12,772 nt of DNA from an uncultured Candidatus Saccharibacteria bacterium (GTDB taxonomy: Bacteria > Patescibacteriota > Saccharimonadia > Saccharimonadales > Saccharimonadaceae). The notes beneath the pieces are model-generated. The model was not told the DNA's origin. It searched no databases and saw only the letters and a list, made by a program, of their open reading frames with translations. Location of the stretch: positions 1-12,772 of the forward strand of contig CALHVV010000048.1 of assembly GCA_938036915.1 (NCBI GenBank), written 5' to 3'. Position numbers and translations under genes: made by a program. This document shows, piece after piece, positions 5,676 to 11,589 of the stretch (its first letter is position 1; every line of letters begins with the position of its first letter).

Positions 5676-5704
5676 ATTATACTAGAGGCGAGGCAAAAAT
5701 GAAA
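5676..5704 (-). promoter_or_regulatory. Promoter of the tRNA-Thr/glycosyltransferase unit
   Basis: A perfect -10 TATAAT (5681-5676) lies 11 bases before the tRNA 5' end, with a weak -35 TTTCAT (5704-5699) at 17-base spacing. Confidence 0.7.
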
Positions 5705-5790
5705 GGTGGCGCAGCGGGATAGCCTGTAGATGATTGACTTCGCTGCAGCGTGATACAAGACTACGGTTCGACGATTCCTCTACAAACCTC

Positions 5791-5819
5791 TTGCGATTTT
5801 TGGTAATTGCTGCTACTAT
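5791..5819 (+). promoter_or_regulatory. Promoter of tRNA-Asp
   Basis: TTGCGA (5791-5796), a 17-base spacer and TACTAT (5814-5819), ending 13 bases before the mature tRNA. Confidence 0.65.
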
Positions 5820-5832
5820 TGATCTAGCCTAT

Positions 5833-5910
5833 GCGCTCGTAGTGAAGATGGCCTATCACGTCTCCCTGTCACGGAGAAGATCGCCGGTTCGAATCCGGTC
5901 GAGCGCGCCA
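5833..5910 (+). tRNA. tRNA-Asp (anticodon GTC)
   Basis: The acceptor stem GCGCTCG pairs perfectly with CGAGCGC. The D stem is GTGA/TCAC. The anticodon stem TCTCC/GGAGA encloses loop CTGTCAC with anticodon GTC. The T arm is GCCGG-TTCGAAT-CCGGT (one G-T). The discriminator is G, as expected for tRNA-Asp, and CCA is encoded. Confidence 0.95.
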
Positions 5911-5928
5911 GTATTGGATACGATACAC

Positions 5929-5960
5929 CCTCTTGCAACAGGTCAAGAGGATTTTTATTT
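5929..5960 (+). terminator. Terminator of tRNA-Asp
   Basis: CCTCTTG (5929-5935) pairs with CAAGAGG (5944-5950) across an 8-base loop, followed by ATTTTTATTT. Confidence 0.88.
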
Positions 5961-6003
5961 ATATAATGCGGAAATGGTCGTCTTTCGTTTGTAGTCCATC
6001 ACT

Positions 6004-6147
6004 ATGCAAACTAAGACTATCTCTGATATGATGGCCAAGCGGATCAAGAATAACGTCAATCCCCTCTCGGTGGGTTCATTGTCGATACAGCTGGCTCCAC
6101 AAGCACTACCGTTTGCACACTACCTCTTTCTTACTAAAAACCCCTAG
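6004..6147 (+). CDS. Possible 47-residue small protein (weak)
   Basis: An ATG-initiated frame of 48 codons begins MQTKTISDMMAKRIKNN and ends at a TAG inside the ndk terminator. The sequence looks protein-like, but there is no Shine-Dalgarno, the TATAAT at 5962-5967 lacks a -35, and the frame is short. It lies in the roughly 270-base gap between tRNA-Asp and ndk, which otherwise holds only terminators. It is probably chance or a remnant. Confidence 0.2.
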   Translation: MQTKTISDMMAKRIKNNVNPLSVGSLSIQLAPQALPFAHYLFLTKNP

Positions 6148-6186
6148 CGGTGCTAATTCCCTTATGATGGAAGCACTCACTAGGAG
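6136..6186 (-). terminator. Terminator of ndk
   Basis: On the minus strand CTCCTAG (6186-6180) pairs with CTAGGGG (6147-6141), with inner GTGCT/AGCAC, followed by TTTTT (6140-6136). Confidence 0.75.
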
Positions 6187-6228
6187 TTAGTGGCTTTATC
6201 AAAGCATAGATGCGCAAGAAATCAACGC

Positions 6229-6759
6229 TTAGCGTGTAAATTTCTCATGCAACGCATGGTACTCGTAGATTTCGTCATCTGAGAACCAGTGGTTGATCTC
6301 TTGCTCAGCTTCCTCGGGATTGCCCGAAGCATGGATGAGGTTGGGCACACCCTTGTCTTCGTCGTTGGCATAGCCAAAGCTCATGTGCGAGTAGTCGCCG
6401 CGGATCGTCCCCATCTCGGCAGCCATTGGCTCGGTTGGGCCCACCAGCTTGCGCACCAGCTTGACAGCCTCTACTCCCTCAAACACCATGGCAATAACTG
6501 GCCCTTGCATCATAAAGTCCAGCGTCACCCCAAAGGCGTGCTTGCCACGGCGCGACACCATCTTGCCAATTTCCTCGTAGTGGCGGTAGTAATGATCACG
6601 TGTCGGAGCGATCATCTTGACGGCCACGATCTTGAGGCCCACTCGCTCAAAACGGGTCAAAATCTCGCCGACAATCCCCCGCTGCACAGCATCTGGCTTG
6701 AAGACAACCAAGGTCTTTTGCACATTATTATTGTTGGGCACCGCTGTTGTTTCGCTCAT
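6229..6759 (-). CDS. ndk: Nucleoside diphosphate kinase
   Basis: It transfers the gamma phosphate from ATP to nucleoside diphosphates through a phosphohistidine, balancing NTP and dNTP pools in the cytoplasm. Landmarks are the phosphate-binding Lys in TLVVFKPDAVQRGIVGEIL (K21), GTIRGDY (117-123) and the active-site His in NLIHASGNPEEAEQEI (H143). At 176 residues it is longer than the usual 135-150. The extra length comes from about 14 polar residues at the N-terminus, a segment near 62-82 (GKMVSRRGKHAFGVTLDFM) and an insertion before the active-site His (FGYANDEDKGVPN). AAGGAG ends 4 bases before the ATG, so it is a standard Shine-Dalgarno start. It appears monocistronic, with a promoter and terminator of its own. 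Confidence 0.97.
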   Translation of the reverse strand: MSETTAVPNNNNVQKTLVVFKPDAVQRGIVGEILTRFERVGLKIVAVKMIAPTRDHYYRHYEEIGKMVSRRGKHAFGVTLDFMMQGPVIAMVFEGVEAVKLVRKLVGPTEPMAAEMGTIRGDYSHMSFGYANDEDKGVPNLIHASGNPEEAEQEINHWFSDDEIYEYHALHEKFTR

Positions 6760-6787
6760 AAAGCTCCTTATTGTTAGGTTTGCTTGT

Positions 6788-6793
6788 ATTATA
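6788..6793 (-). promoter_or_regulatory. -10 element of ndk promoter
   Basis: TATAAT on the minus strand, predicting a leader of about 22 bases that includes the AAGGAG. The -35 region (around 6811-6816) is poor. The structured element copy 2 ends 57 bases upstream. Confidence 0.6.
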
Positions 6794-6849
6794 GCGTATT
6801 GTGAGTGATCGCGAAAATGGAAAGTGCCAGAACTGTGGTGTATCGCGTT

Positions 6850-6950
6850 GTAGCCTACTGGACCGAAAATGTTCCGGCCAGATTAGACGATAGAGCATAC
6901 TCGCATACATTATTGCTGGCCTCCAGATATTTTCTTATCCAGTAAGCTAC
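6850..6950 (-). repeat. Structured interrupted-hairpin element, copy 2 (inverted)
   Basis: In plus coordinates, GTAGC (6850-6854) pairs with GCTAC (6946-6950); ACTGG (6857-6861) with CCAGT (6939-6943); GAAAAT (6865-6870) with ATTTTC (6929-6934); GGCCAG (6876-6881) with CTGGCC (6916-6921). The internal loops are gttcc and tccagat, and the apical loop is 34 bases. Read on the minus strand it has the same core and same internal-loop sequences as the copy at 952-1073, while both outer stems are different sequences that still pair. The apical loops share GCTCT and a looser surrounding pattern. It lies in the divergent region between ndk and the recombinase gene. Confidence 0.85.
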
Positions 6951-7033
6951 GGCGCTGGCTAACAAAACAATCATATGGTCAGATACGATAACCCTGCCGA
7001 CACCTGATACTCTACCTCTCTGTCTATATATTG

Positions 7034-7042
7034 TGGTATACT
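7034..7042 (+). promoter_or_regulatory. Extended -10 promoter of the recombinase gene
   Basis: TG-G-TATACT (7034-7042), with no good -35. The expected transcription start is at 7049-7050, the first base of the ATG, so the mRNA would be leaderless. Confidence 0.6.
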
Positions 7043-7049
7043 ATGGCAA

Positions 7050-7991
7050 ATGGCACAGCACTATTACATGCAAGATTTGATCATCGACTTCATCGAATAC
7101 ATGGAGGTGGAGCGCGGCCGATCGTCCAAAACAGCGGAGAACTACAAACACTACCTCGAGCGCTTCGTTGAGTTTGCTGGTGCTGAATTGACGGTCGATC
7201 AGATCACGCCCGAGTTGGTGCGGCGCTACCGCCTCTGGCTCAACCGCTACCAAAGCGTCTATGGCGAGGAGCTCGGCATGCTTACCCAGAGTTACCACCT
7301 CATCGCGCTGCGCGGCTTTCTCAACTACCTCTCTAAGCGCGACATCACCAGCCTCTCGCCCAGCAAGATCGAGCTCCCCAAGACACACAAGCGGCAAGTC
7401 ACCTTTCTGCATTATGACGAAGTAGAGCGGATGATTGATGCCGTGCCAAGCGATGGCAAAGAAGCCAATTTGCGCGACAAAGCCATCATCGAGCTGCTCT
7501 TCTCCAGTGGTCTGCGCGTCTCAGAGCTTGTCAATCTCAATCGCGACCACATCAACCTCAAGCGCCGCGAGTTCATGGTGCGTGGTAAGGGCCAAAAAGA
7601 CCGTCCGGTCTTCGTCAGTAGCCGTGCCGCCGAGCAGATCGAGACCTACCTCAGCGCCCGGCATGATTCGCTCGACCCGCTCTTCATCAGCTATAGTCGC
7701 AACCACGGTGCCACAAACACCAGTGGCGACTTCCGCCGCCTCACGACGCGCAGTGTGCAATCGATGATTGGCAAATATGCTCGCCTCGCTGGCATCACCA
7801 AGCACGTCAGTCCTCACACCATGCGCCATAGCTTCGCTACCGACCTACTGATGAACGGAGCCGACCTGCGCAGTGTCCAGAGCATGCTGGGGCACAGCAA
7901 CATCAGCACCACACAGGTCTACACCCACGTCACCGACCAACACCTGCGCGACATCTTCGAGCAATTTCATAGCGGGAGAGAACAGGGGTAG
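7050..7991 (+). CDS. xerC/xerD-like: XerC/XerD-type tyrosine recombinase
   Basis: 313 residues, close to the usual length of Xer recombinases, which resolve chromosome dimers at dif. The N-terminal SAM-like core-binding domain covers about 1-105. The C-terminal catalytic domain carries the full active site: R156 in SSGLRVSEL, K180 in VRGKGQKDRP, H256 and R259 in SPHTMRHSF, H282 in MLGHSNIST and nucleophile Y291 in TQVYTHV. No Shine-Dalgarno precedes the ATG at 7050, but an extended -10 places transcription start there. An internal Met7 is the alternative start. The gene is solitary, between ndk and the convergent pilin cassette. It looks like the housekeeping Xer and not a phage integrase, since no attachment sites or phage genes accompany it. 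No dif site was seen. It ends in ACAGGGGTAG. Confidence 0.93.
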   Translation: MAQHYYMQDLIIDFIEYMEVERGRSSKTAENYKHYLERFVEFAGAELTVDQITPELVRRYRLWLNRYQSVYGEELGMLTQSYHLIALRGFLNYLSKRDITSLSPSKIELPKTHKRQVTFLHYDEVERMIDAVPSDGKEANLRDKAIIELLFSSGLRVSELVNLNRDHINLKRREFMVRGKGQKDRPVFVSSRAAEQIETYLSARHDSLDPLFISYSRNHGATNTSGDFRRLTTRSVQSMIGKYARLAGITKHVSPHTMRHSFATDLLMNGADLRSVQSMLGHSNISTTQVYTHVTDQHLRDIFEQFHSGREQG

Positions 7992-8123
7992 AGTAGTATT
8001 ATTGTGAGACTCTATATTTTATCGTCTCTTCCCTCTTCGTCGTAGCATCTTGTATGAAATAAGGTGTGTTGAGAGAACCCTGCGCTAGCCCACTCTCCCC
8101 ACTACTTCATCCGATGGAGTGTG

Positions 8124-8149
8124 AAAACTCGTTGTAATAACGAGTTTTT
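8124..8149. terminator. Bidirectional terminator (recombinase gene and pilin cassette)
   Basis: AAAACTCGTT (8124-8133) and AACGAGTTTT (8139-8148) form a perfect 10-bp stem with a 5-base loop. It is T-rich after the stem on the plus strand (TTTTT) and TTTT on the minus strand, so it can stop both convergent units. Confidence 0.88.
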
Positions 8150-8163
8150 AGCCCAGCGCAAGA

Positions 8164-8188
8164 GGTCGATGTCTGGGAGACATCGACC
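8164..8188. other. Perfect 11-bp hairpin without T tract
   Basis: GGTCGATGTCT (8164-8174) and AGACATCGACC (8178-8188) with a 3-base GGG loop. No T run follows on either strand, so it is not a simple terminator. It is the first hairpin met by transcripts leaving the pilin cassette and may stabilise their 3' ends. Confidence 0.75.
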
Positions 8189-8241
8189 CTTATAGTGTTC
8201 CGTCGGAGGGAGTGTGGGGAGGGTGAGCGTAAGATAACCTT

Positions 8242-9402
8242 CTACGGATTACACGACGTGCCCAGTGGCCCTGCTTCGTCGTTGGTGACGTAGAAGTTTT
8301 TGCAGAGGCTGCCAGTGATGTCGACGCCTTGCTCCGGGAAGGTGAAGCTGCCATTGGTATTGAAGCCGACATTGACACGGCTTTTGATGCGGCGGAAGAT
8401 GGTGTCTGCCCGGCCGGTGGAGTCGATTTCGGGCTGAACGGTGTCGAACTTCGTTACGCTAGTTGCTCGTTTGAGCGAGATCTTGACAGCCGAGGCTTTG
8501 TACAGGCTAGTCACGCGCAAGAACGCCACACGCGAGCCAGCTGGTACAGACTCGCCACCAGCCATTTGGAGAACGGCCTGACAGGCATAGCCACCACCAG
8601 TGTAGCGCGCGTTGGAGCACGGCACGGCATTAACGGTCGTCTGAGCACCACTATCGTTATTGGCGCGCAGGCCAGGGCGTTGGATGGTGAGTGGGTTCGC
8701 ATTGTCGGTGATGATGCTGGGGCGCAAGAAGTTGGTCGACACCTGAGCGCTATCAAGCTCGCTTAGACTAACGCTTGTCTTGGTGGGCAAGACAGCCTGC
8801 GCCCGGATAAGAGCTGGCGCGTTGGGGCTCCACTGGTCTTTGCGTGGCAACGAGCGGAGGTCGCCAGAGGTTGGTGTCTCAATGGAGGCAACTTCGTTGT
8901 CGCTGTTTTTCTTGCGCATCCACTCGATCTGCACACTATCAAAGGCATCTGCGCCAACCAGTGGGATGACGGTGGACTCCCCTTCTGCTAGGTCAAGTTT
9001 GACGTCTTCAGTCTTGGCCTCGATCTTGACGCAGGTGTAGGCTTGGTTAAGCGTGCTGCTACCACTACTCGTCTTGATGGTGGTCTCACCACTAACAGAC
9101 GACACTACACCAGCTGCTGCCACGGTATTGCAACGCTGCTGCTCAATGGCGCGGCGAGCCCGCTCATTACCCTTGAGAGCCGCACGAATGACACGCTTGC
9201 CATCCTCTACTCCAGCGACCGCCGAGTCGTAAGCACTCTGCGAAAGGTCGTTGTTGCTGGCGCGCTGCTGCTCCTGTACCATTAAGCGGATAAAGCTCAC
9301 TGTTACTACCGTGATTAGTACTGTTGAAAACATCACCACAAAGAGCGACACCATACCGGCCTGCCGCTGCTTGTTGCTATGCTGTTGTATCCACCTCATC
9401 AT
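8242..9402 (-). CDS. PilX-like minor pilin, last gene of the cassette
   Basis: 386 residues. The N-terminus, a basic stretch followed by RQAGMVSLFVVMFSTVLITVVTVSFIRLMVQEQQRASNNDLSQSAYDSAVAGVEDGKR (described here as residues 13-71), matches the PilX-type pattern: a Gly before a long hydrophobic helix at about 17-40, then polar helix with AYDSAVAGVEDGKR. Like PilX proteins it lacks the Glu5 of classical pilins after the presumed cleavage site (G16). The large extracellular part contains six or more cysteines (C90, VPCSNARYTGGGYAC, SLCKNF, GTSCNP), which probably pair as disulfides. Two adjacent ATGs (9402 and 9399) follow AGGGGTAGG, and the upstream stop is only one base away, so translation is coupled. 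Minor pilins of this class prime pilus assembly and may be incorporated at the tip. Confidence 0.75.
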   Translation of the reverse strand: MMRWIQQHSNKQRQAGMVSLFVVMFSTVLITVVTVSFIRLMVQEQQRASNNDLSQSAYDSAVAGVEDGKRVIRAALKGNERARRAIEQQRCNTVAAAGVVSSVSGETTIKTSSGSSTLNQAYTCVKIEAKTEDVKLDLAEGESTVIPLVGADAFDSVQIEWMRKKNSDNEVASIETPTSGDLRSLPRKDQWSPNAPALIRAQAVLPTKTSVSLSELDSAQVSTNFLRPSIITDNANPLTIQRPGLRANNDSGAQTTVNAVPCSNARYTGGGYACQAVLQMAGGESVPAGSRVAFLRVTSLYKASAVKISLKRATSVTKFDTVQPEIDSTGRADTIFRRIKSRVNVGFNTNGSFTFPEQGVDITGSLCKNFYVTNDEAGPLGTSCNP

Positions 9403-9403
9403 C

Positions 9404-10114
9404 CTACCCCTGTATCAATGTCTCAAAAATATTAATGGCACAGAAGTTGTAATTAGCACTGTCATTCGTAGGCGGTTTGCAGGTCTGGTTGGCAGTGTTG
9501 ATCGTATCTTGCTGGTTCGTCCCAATGACGAAGCGGAGGCGATAGATGGTGTGCGTGCCCTCGGTCGATTCGATAACGGGATTGATCTGCAAATCGCGCA
9601 GCGCCAAATCCCCCTCGCGTGAGCCCAGCAGCTCCGTTGCTTTGCTAAGAAATACATCGGTCGAGTACGTGCCACGAGCCGTTGGGTTGCAATACTGCGC
9701 ACCGGCATCGGCCACACGGGCGAGGACGATCATATCGCCGCGCACATCACCCTGGCGAGTGTCATTTTGGTAGCGGATGGCACTGCCTTGCTGTAGCTTG
9801 GCAGCTGGGCTCCACACATACGACATCGTACCAAAGCACAGGCGCCCCAGCCCACCACCTTTGTCTGGCGACACATAGCGGATCCCATCTGCCGAGGCCA
9901 AGGCATCGCGCCGGAAGGAATCGGCCACATCGCGCCCTGCGAGGTTGATCGACTTGAGCGTCACTCCCTTTGTATACAGACCGATTATCTGCAGCGTGGA
10001 GGTCGTAATGGCAATAAGCAGCACTGAGAGGAAGCTCATCGCCAGCAGCAGCTCGATGAGAGTGAAGCCTGGCTCTCTGCATCGTGCAGCGTGCTGTGCC
10101 TTCTCTCTTTGCAT
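9404..10114 (-). CDS. PilW-like minor pilin with class III prepilin leader
   Basis: 236 residues from the ATG at 10114. Met at 10141 is in frame but overlaps the upstream gene; the ATG at 10114 has AGGGG four bases before it and falls 10 bases after the upstream stop. The 16-residue basic leader ends in CREPG, followed by FTLIELLLAMSFLSVLLIAI. This is a perfect prepilin peptidase site with F at +1 and E at +5 and a hydrophobic helix to about residue 36. The exported domain has few cysteines (LGRLCFG, QYCNPTARG, TCKPP, NYNFCAI). It resembles PilW or GspJ minor pseudopilins. It forms a cassette with the GspH-, PilV- and PilX-like genes, all co-directional. It ends in ACAGGGGTAG, which also serves as ribosome site for the next gene. 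Confidence 0.85.
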   Translation of the reverse strand: MQREKAQHAARCREPGFTLIELLLAMSFLSVLLIAITTSTLQIIGLYTKGVTLKSINLAGRDVADSFRRDALASADGIRYVSPDKGGGLGRLCFGTMSYVWSPAAKLQQGSAIRYQNDTRQGDVRGDMIVLARVADAGAQYCNPTARGTYSTDVFLSKATELLGSREGDLALRDLQINPVIESTEGTHTIYRLRFVIGTNQQDTINTANQTCKPPTNDSANYNFCAINIFETLIQG

Positions 10115-10124
10115 TTTACCCCTG

Positions 10125-10730
10125 TTAGCGCGCCACATCATACAACCTCGTTACGGTGCCAATCGTCATTGGCTTATCACTCGCTACAGTCGGCCAGCAG
10201 GCAGATACATACACATCATAGGCAAGGTTGGCGTTGGCACCCTCCGCCTTGACAATCTGGACGAAGAGCCCCTGCGCCCGCGGATCATTGCCAAAGTCTA
10301 CCTTGCTGTAGGTTGTCGGTTCGGGCTGGTAGCTCGCATTGGTCGGCTCGAAGAGACGGATGACCTGCTTACCCGTGGCTGCATCGGCCCGCGGCGCAAC
10401 AAAGAATGCGCCGCGCCCCCGCAATGTGTCTGGCGAAAGGCGGCAGTTGCTCTCAGCGAGCTCGCTCAGCGTAATGGGCGTGGTCGTACCTACCTTGCCG
10501 CCTTTGATGGTCTCCCACAGCTGCTGGTTGACGGCCTGCTGAGCAGTCCGAATCAGTAACACCTGCGAGTCGATCTGCTGCCGCACCTGTGTTACCTCCA
10601 GCGAGCGCTGCGCCAGCGCCATACCTTGGTTCATAATCATAAATGCCCCCACAATCACCATACTAAAGAGCACAAAGGCAAACATCACCTCAATGATCGT
10701 ATCACCCCGCTCGTGGCGACGCCCTAGCAT
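10125..10730 (-). CDS. PilV-like minor pilin
   Basis: 201 residues. A 9-residue basic leader (MLGRRHERG) precedes DTIIEVMFAFVLFSMVIVGAFMI, giving the prepilin cleavage site G9 and Glu at +5. The +1 residue is Asp in place of the usual Phe or Met, which is unusual though tolerated by some prepilin peptidases. The ATG lies 7 bases inside the end of the upstream pilin gene (ATGC over its TGC TAG), so translation is coupled. The globular part has a single likely disulfide (SNCRLS and SACWPT). It resembles GspI/PilV minor pilins, which sit in the complex that initiates pilus polymerisation. Confidence 0.8.
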   Translation of the reverse strand: MLGRRHERGDTIIEVMFAFVLFSMVIVGAFMIMNQGMALAQRSLEVTQVRQQIDSQVLLIRTAQQAVNQQLWETIKGGKVGTTTPITLSELAESNCRLSPDTLRGRGAFFVAPRADAATGKQVIRLFEPTNASYQPEPTTYSKVDFGNDPRAQGLFVQIVKAEGANANLAYDVYVSACWPTVASDKPMTIGTVTRLYDVAR

Positions 10731-11428
10731 TGGCCTATCCCTCCACCGATCAACTTCACACTGCTGGCCGAGCTGCCACCCCGGGCAATCACTGCCCCGC
10801 TAATGCCAGTAAAGACCAATCCATCGGGATCGATACAGAGGTTGGTGTCGCCTTTTTGGGCGTCATTATCAGGCGAGAGGACGGTCATCGGGTTGTCTGT
10901 GTTGCCAATGTAGGTCTTGATAGCACCACTGGAGGGCGAGCGCACGATCAGATACGAGTGGCGTGCACCCTGCCGTAGCGCCGTCTCCCAGGCTAGCTCA
11001 TAGGTAGTCGTCTGGCTGGCGGTGTCCGATAGGACAAGCCCTGAGCGAGTCAGCGCCTCATAATCCGTTGCTGCAGCTGAGCCATCACGTGTGGCATAGA
11101 TCGTCCGCGCGATGAGGCTTCGGCCATCACGGCCAGTGGTAATAAACCGCCCAATGATAGTGCACTCGCTTGTGCCGGGCACCTGCGGGGTAATGCTCTG
11201 GCTAATGCCGCTGGTGCTGCAGCCAAGGTTGCGGTCGTGATCATTCTGGACATTCACCACCCGGTCGTACTCCCCCTGGAAGAAACTCACCAGCGAATGG
11301 GTGGCATCGCGGTAGCGCTGGGCATTGACCGTCGCGCCCACACCTACCATAATCCCGGCTGCCATTGCCCCACTCACCGCCAAAAACAGCATCATCTCAA
11401 TAATGGTGAACCCTGGCTTCACTGGCAT
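10724..11428 (-). CDS. GspH/FimT-like minor pilin, first gene of the cassette
   Basis: 234 residues from the ATG at 11428, with an alternative ATG at 11434. The six-residue leader MPVKPG is followed by FTIIEMMLFLAVSGAMAAGIMVGVGATV, a textbook prepilin site with F at +1 and E at +5 and a membrane helix to about residue 30. After the helix comes ATHSLVSFFQGEYDRVVNVQN, typical of the GspH family. Cysteines NLGCSTSG, SECTII, NLCIDPD and the terminal GIGQC probably form two disulfides. An extended -10 at 11444-11452 puts the transcription start about 3 bases before 11434, so the cassette mRNA is short-leadered or leaderless. A GAGAGG overlaps that start region. Two to four minor pilins in this order are the usual priming set of type IV pili. 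Confidence 0.82.
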   Translation of the reverse strand: MPVKPGFTIIEMMLFLAVSGAMAAGIMVGVGATVNAQRYRDATHSLVSFFQGEYDRVVNVQNDHDRNLGCSTSGISQSITPQVPGTSECTIIGRFITTGRDGRSLIARTIYATRDGSAAATDYEALTRSGLVLSDTASQTTTYELAWETALRQGARHSYLIVRSPSSGAIKTYIGNTDNPMTVLSPDNDAQKGDTNLCIDPDGLVFTGISGAVIARGGSSASSVKLIGGGIGQC

Positions 11429-11443
11429 ACTCATAACCTCTCT

Positions 11444-11452
11444 AGTATAGCA
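11444..11452 (-). promoter_or_regulatory. Extended -10 promoter of the minor-pilin cassette
   Basis: TG-C-TATACT on the minus strand. The -35 match is weak. The start would be near 11437, just upstream of ATGs at 11434 and 11428. The terminator at 11532-11555 separates it from the gene upstream. Confidence 0.55.
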
Positions 11453-11531
11453 CAAGCAGCATTAGCGGCACAGGGTGATGAGGCGATTCTGGGGAGAGAC
11501 AATACCTCTGCACAGCTCAGGTATAGAGCGC

Positions 11532-11555
11532 AAAACCCAGCCACTTCTGGGCTGG
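11532..11555 (-). terminator. Terminator of the orphan 250-residue gene
   Basis: On the minus strand CCAGCC (11555-11550 read as CCAGCC) pairs with GGCTGG (11542-11537) across 7 bases, then GTTTTG follows. The stem is short but GC-rich, 35 bases after the stop codon. Confidence 0.6.
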
Positions 11556-11589
11556 TCTTTGCTTGGTTCACTTCGAAGGGTTTTACTGC

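Larger units (their letters stand above)
8084..8229. other. Multi-hairpin intergenic structure between convergent units
   Basis: An outer stem of CACTCTCCCCAC (8091-8102) with GTGGGGAGGGTG (8214-8225) gives 12 bp with one wobble. It is extended by CGCT (8083-8086) with AGCG (8226-8229). Inside are ACTTCA/TGGAGT (around 8104-8120), the terminator hairpin at 8124-8149, and the perfect hairpin at 8164-8188. CCGATGGAGTGTG and CCGTCGGAGGGAGTGTG flank the inner hairpins as near-repeats. It could be a structured RNA, a double transcription barrier or a palindromic mobile remnant. Confidence 0.65.

Noticed and set aside
5716..5832. tRNA-like remnant before tRNA-Asp (GCGCAGCGGGATAGCC and GGTTCGAC)
   Set aside because: Only isolated words resemble tRNA arms and no acceptor or anticodon stem can be formed.
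6850..7049. dif site next to the Xer recombinase gene
   Set aside because: No 28-bp sequence with the two 11-bp Xer arms around a 6-bp centre was seen. The symmetry there belongs to the structured element.
10115..10141. ATG at 10141 as start of the PilW-like gene
   Set aside because: It overlaps the upstream gene by 17 bases without a ribosome site, while ATG 10114 has AGGGG at a 4-base spacing.
11429..11455. TTG at 11455 as start of the GspH-like pilin
   Set aside because: It would place the codons through the -10 element and lengthen the leader; ATG 11428 gives a normal six-residue prepilin leader.
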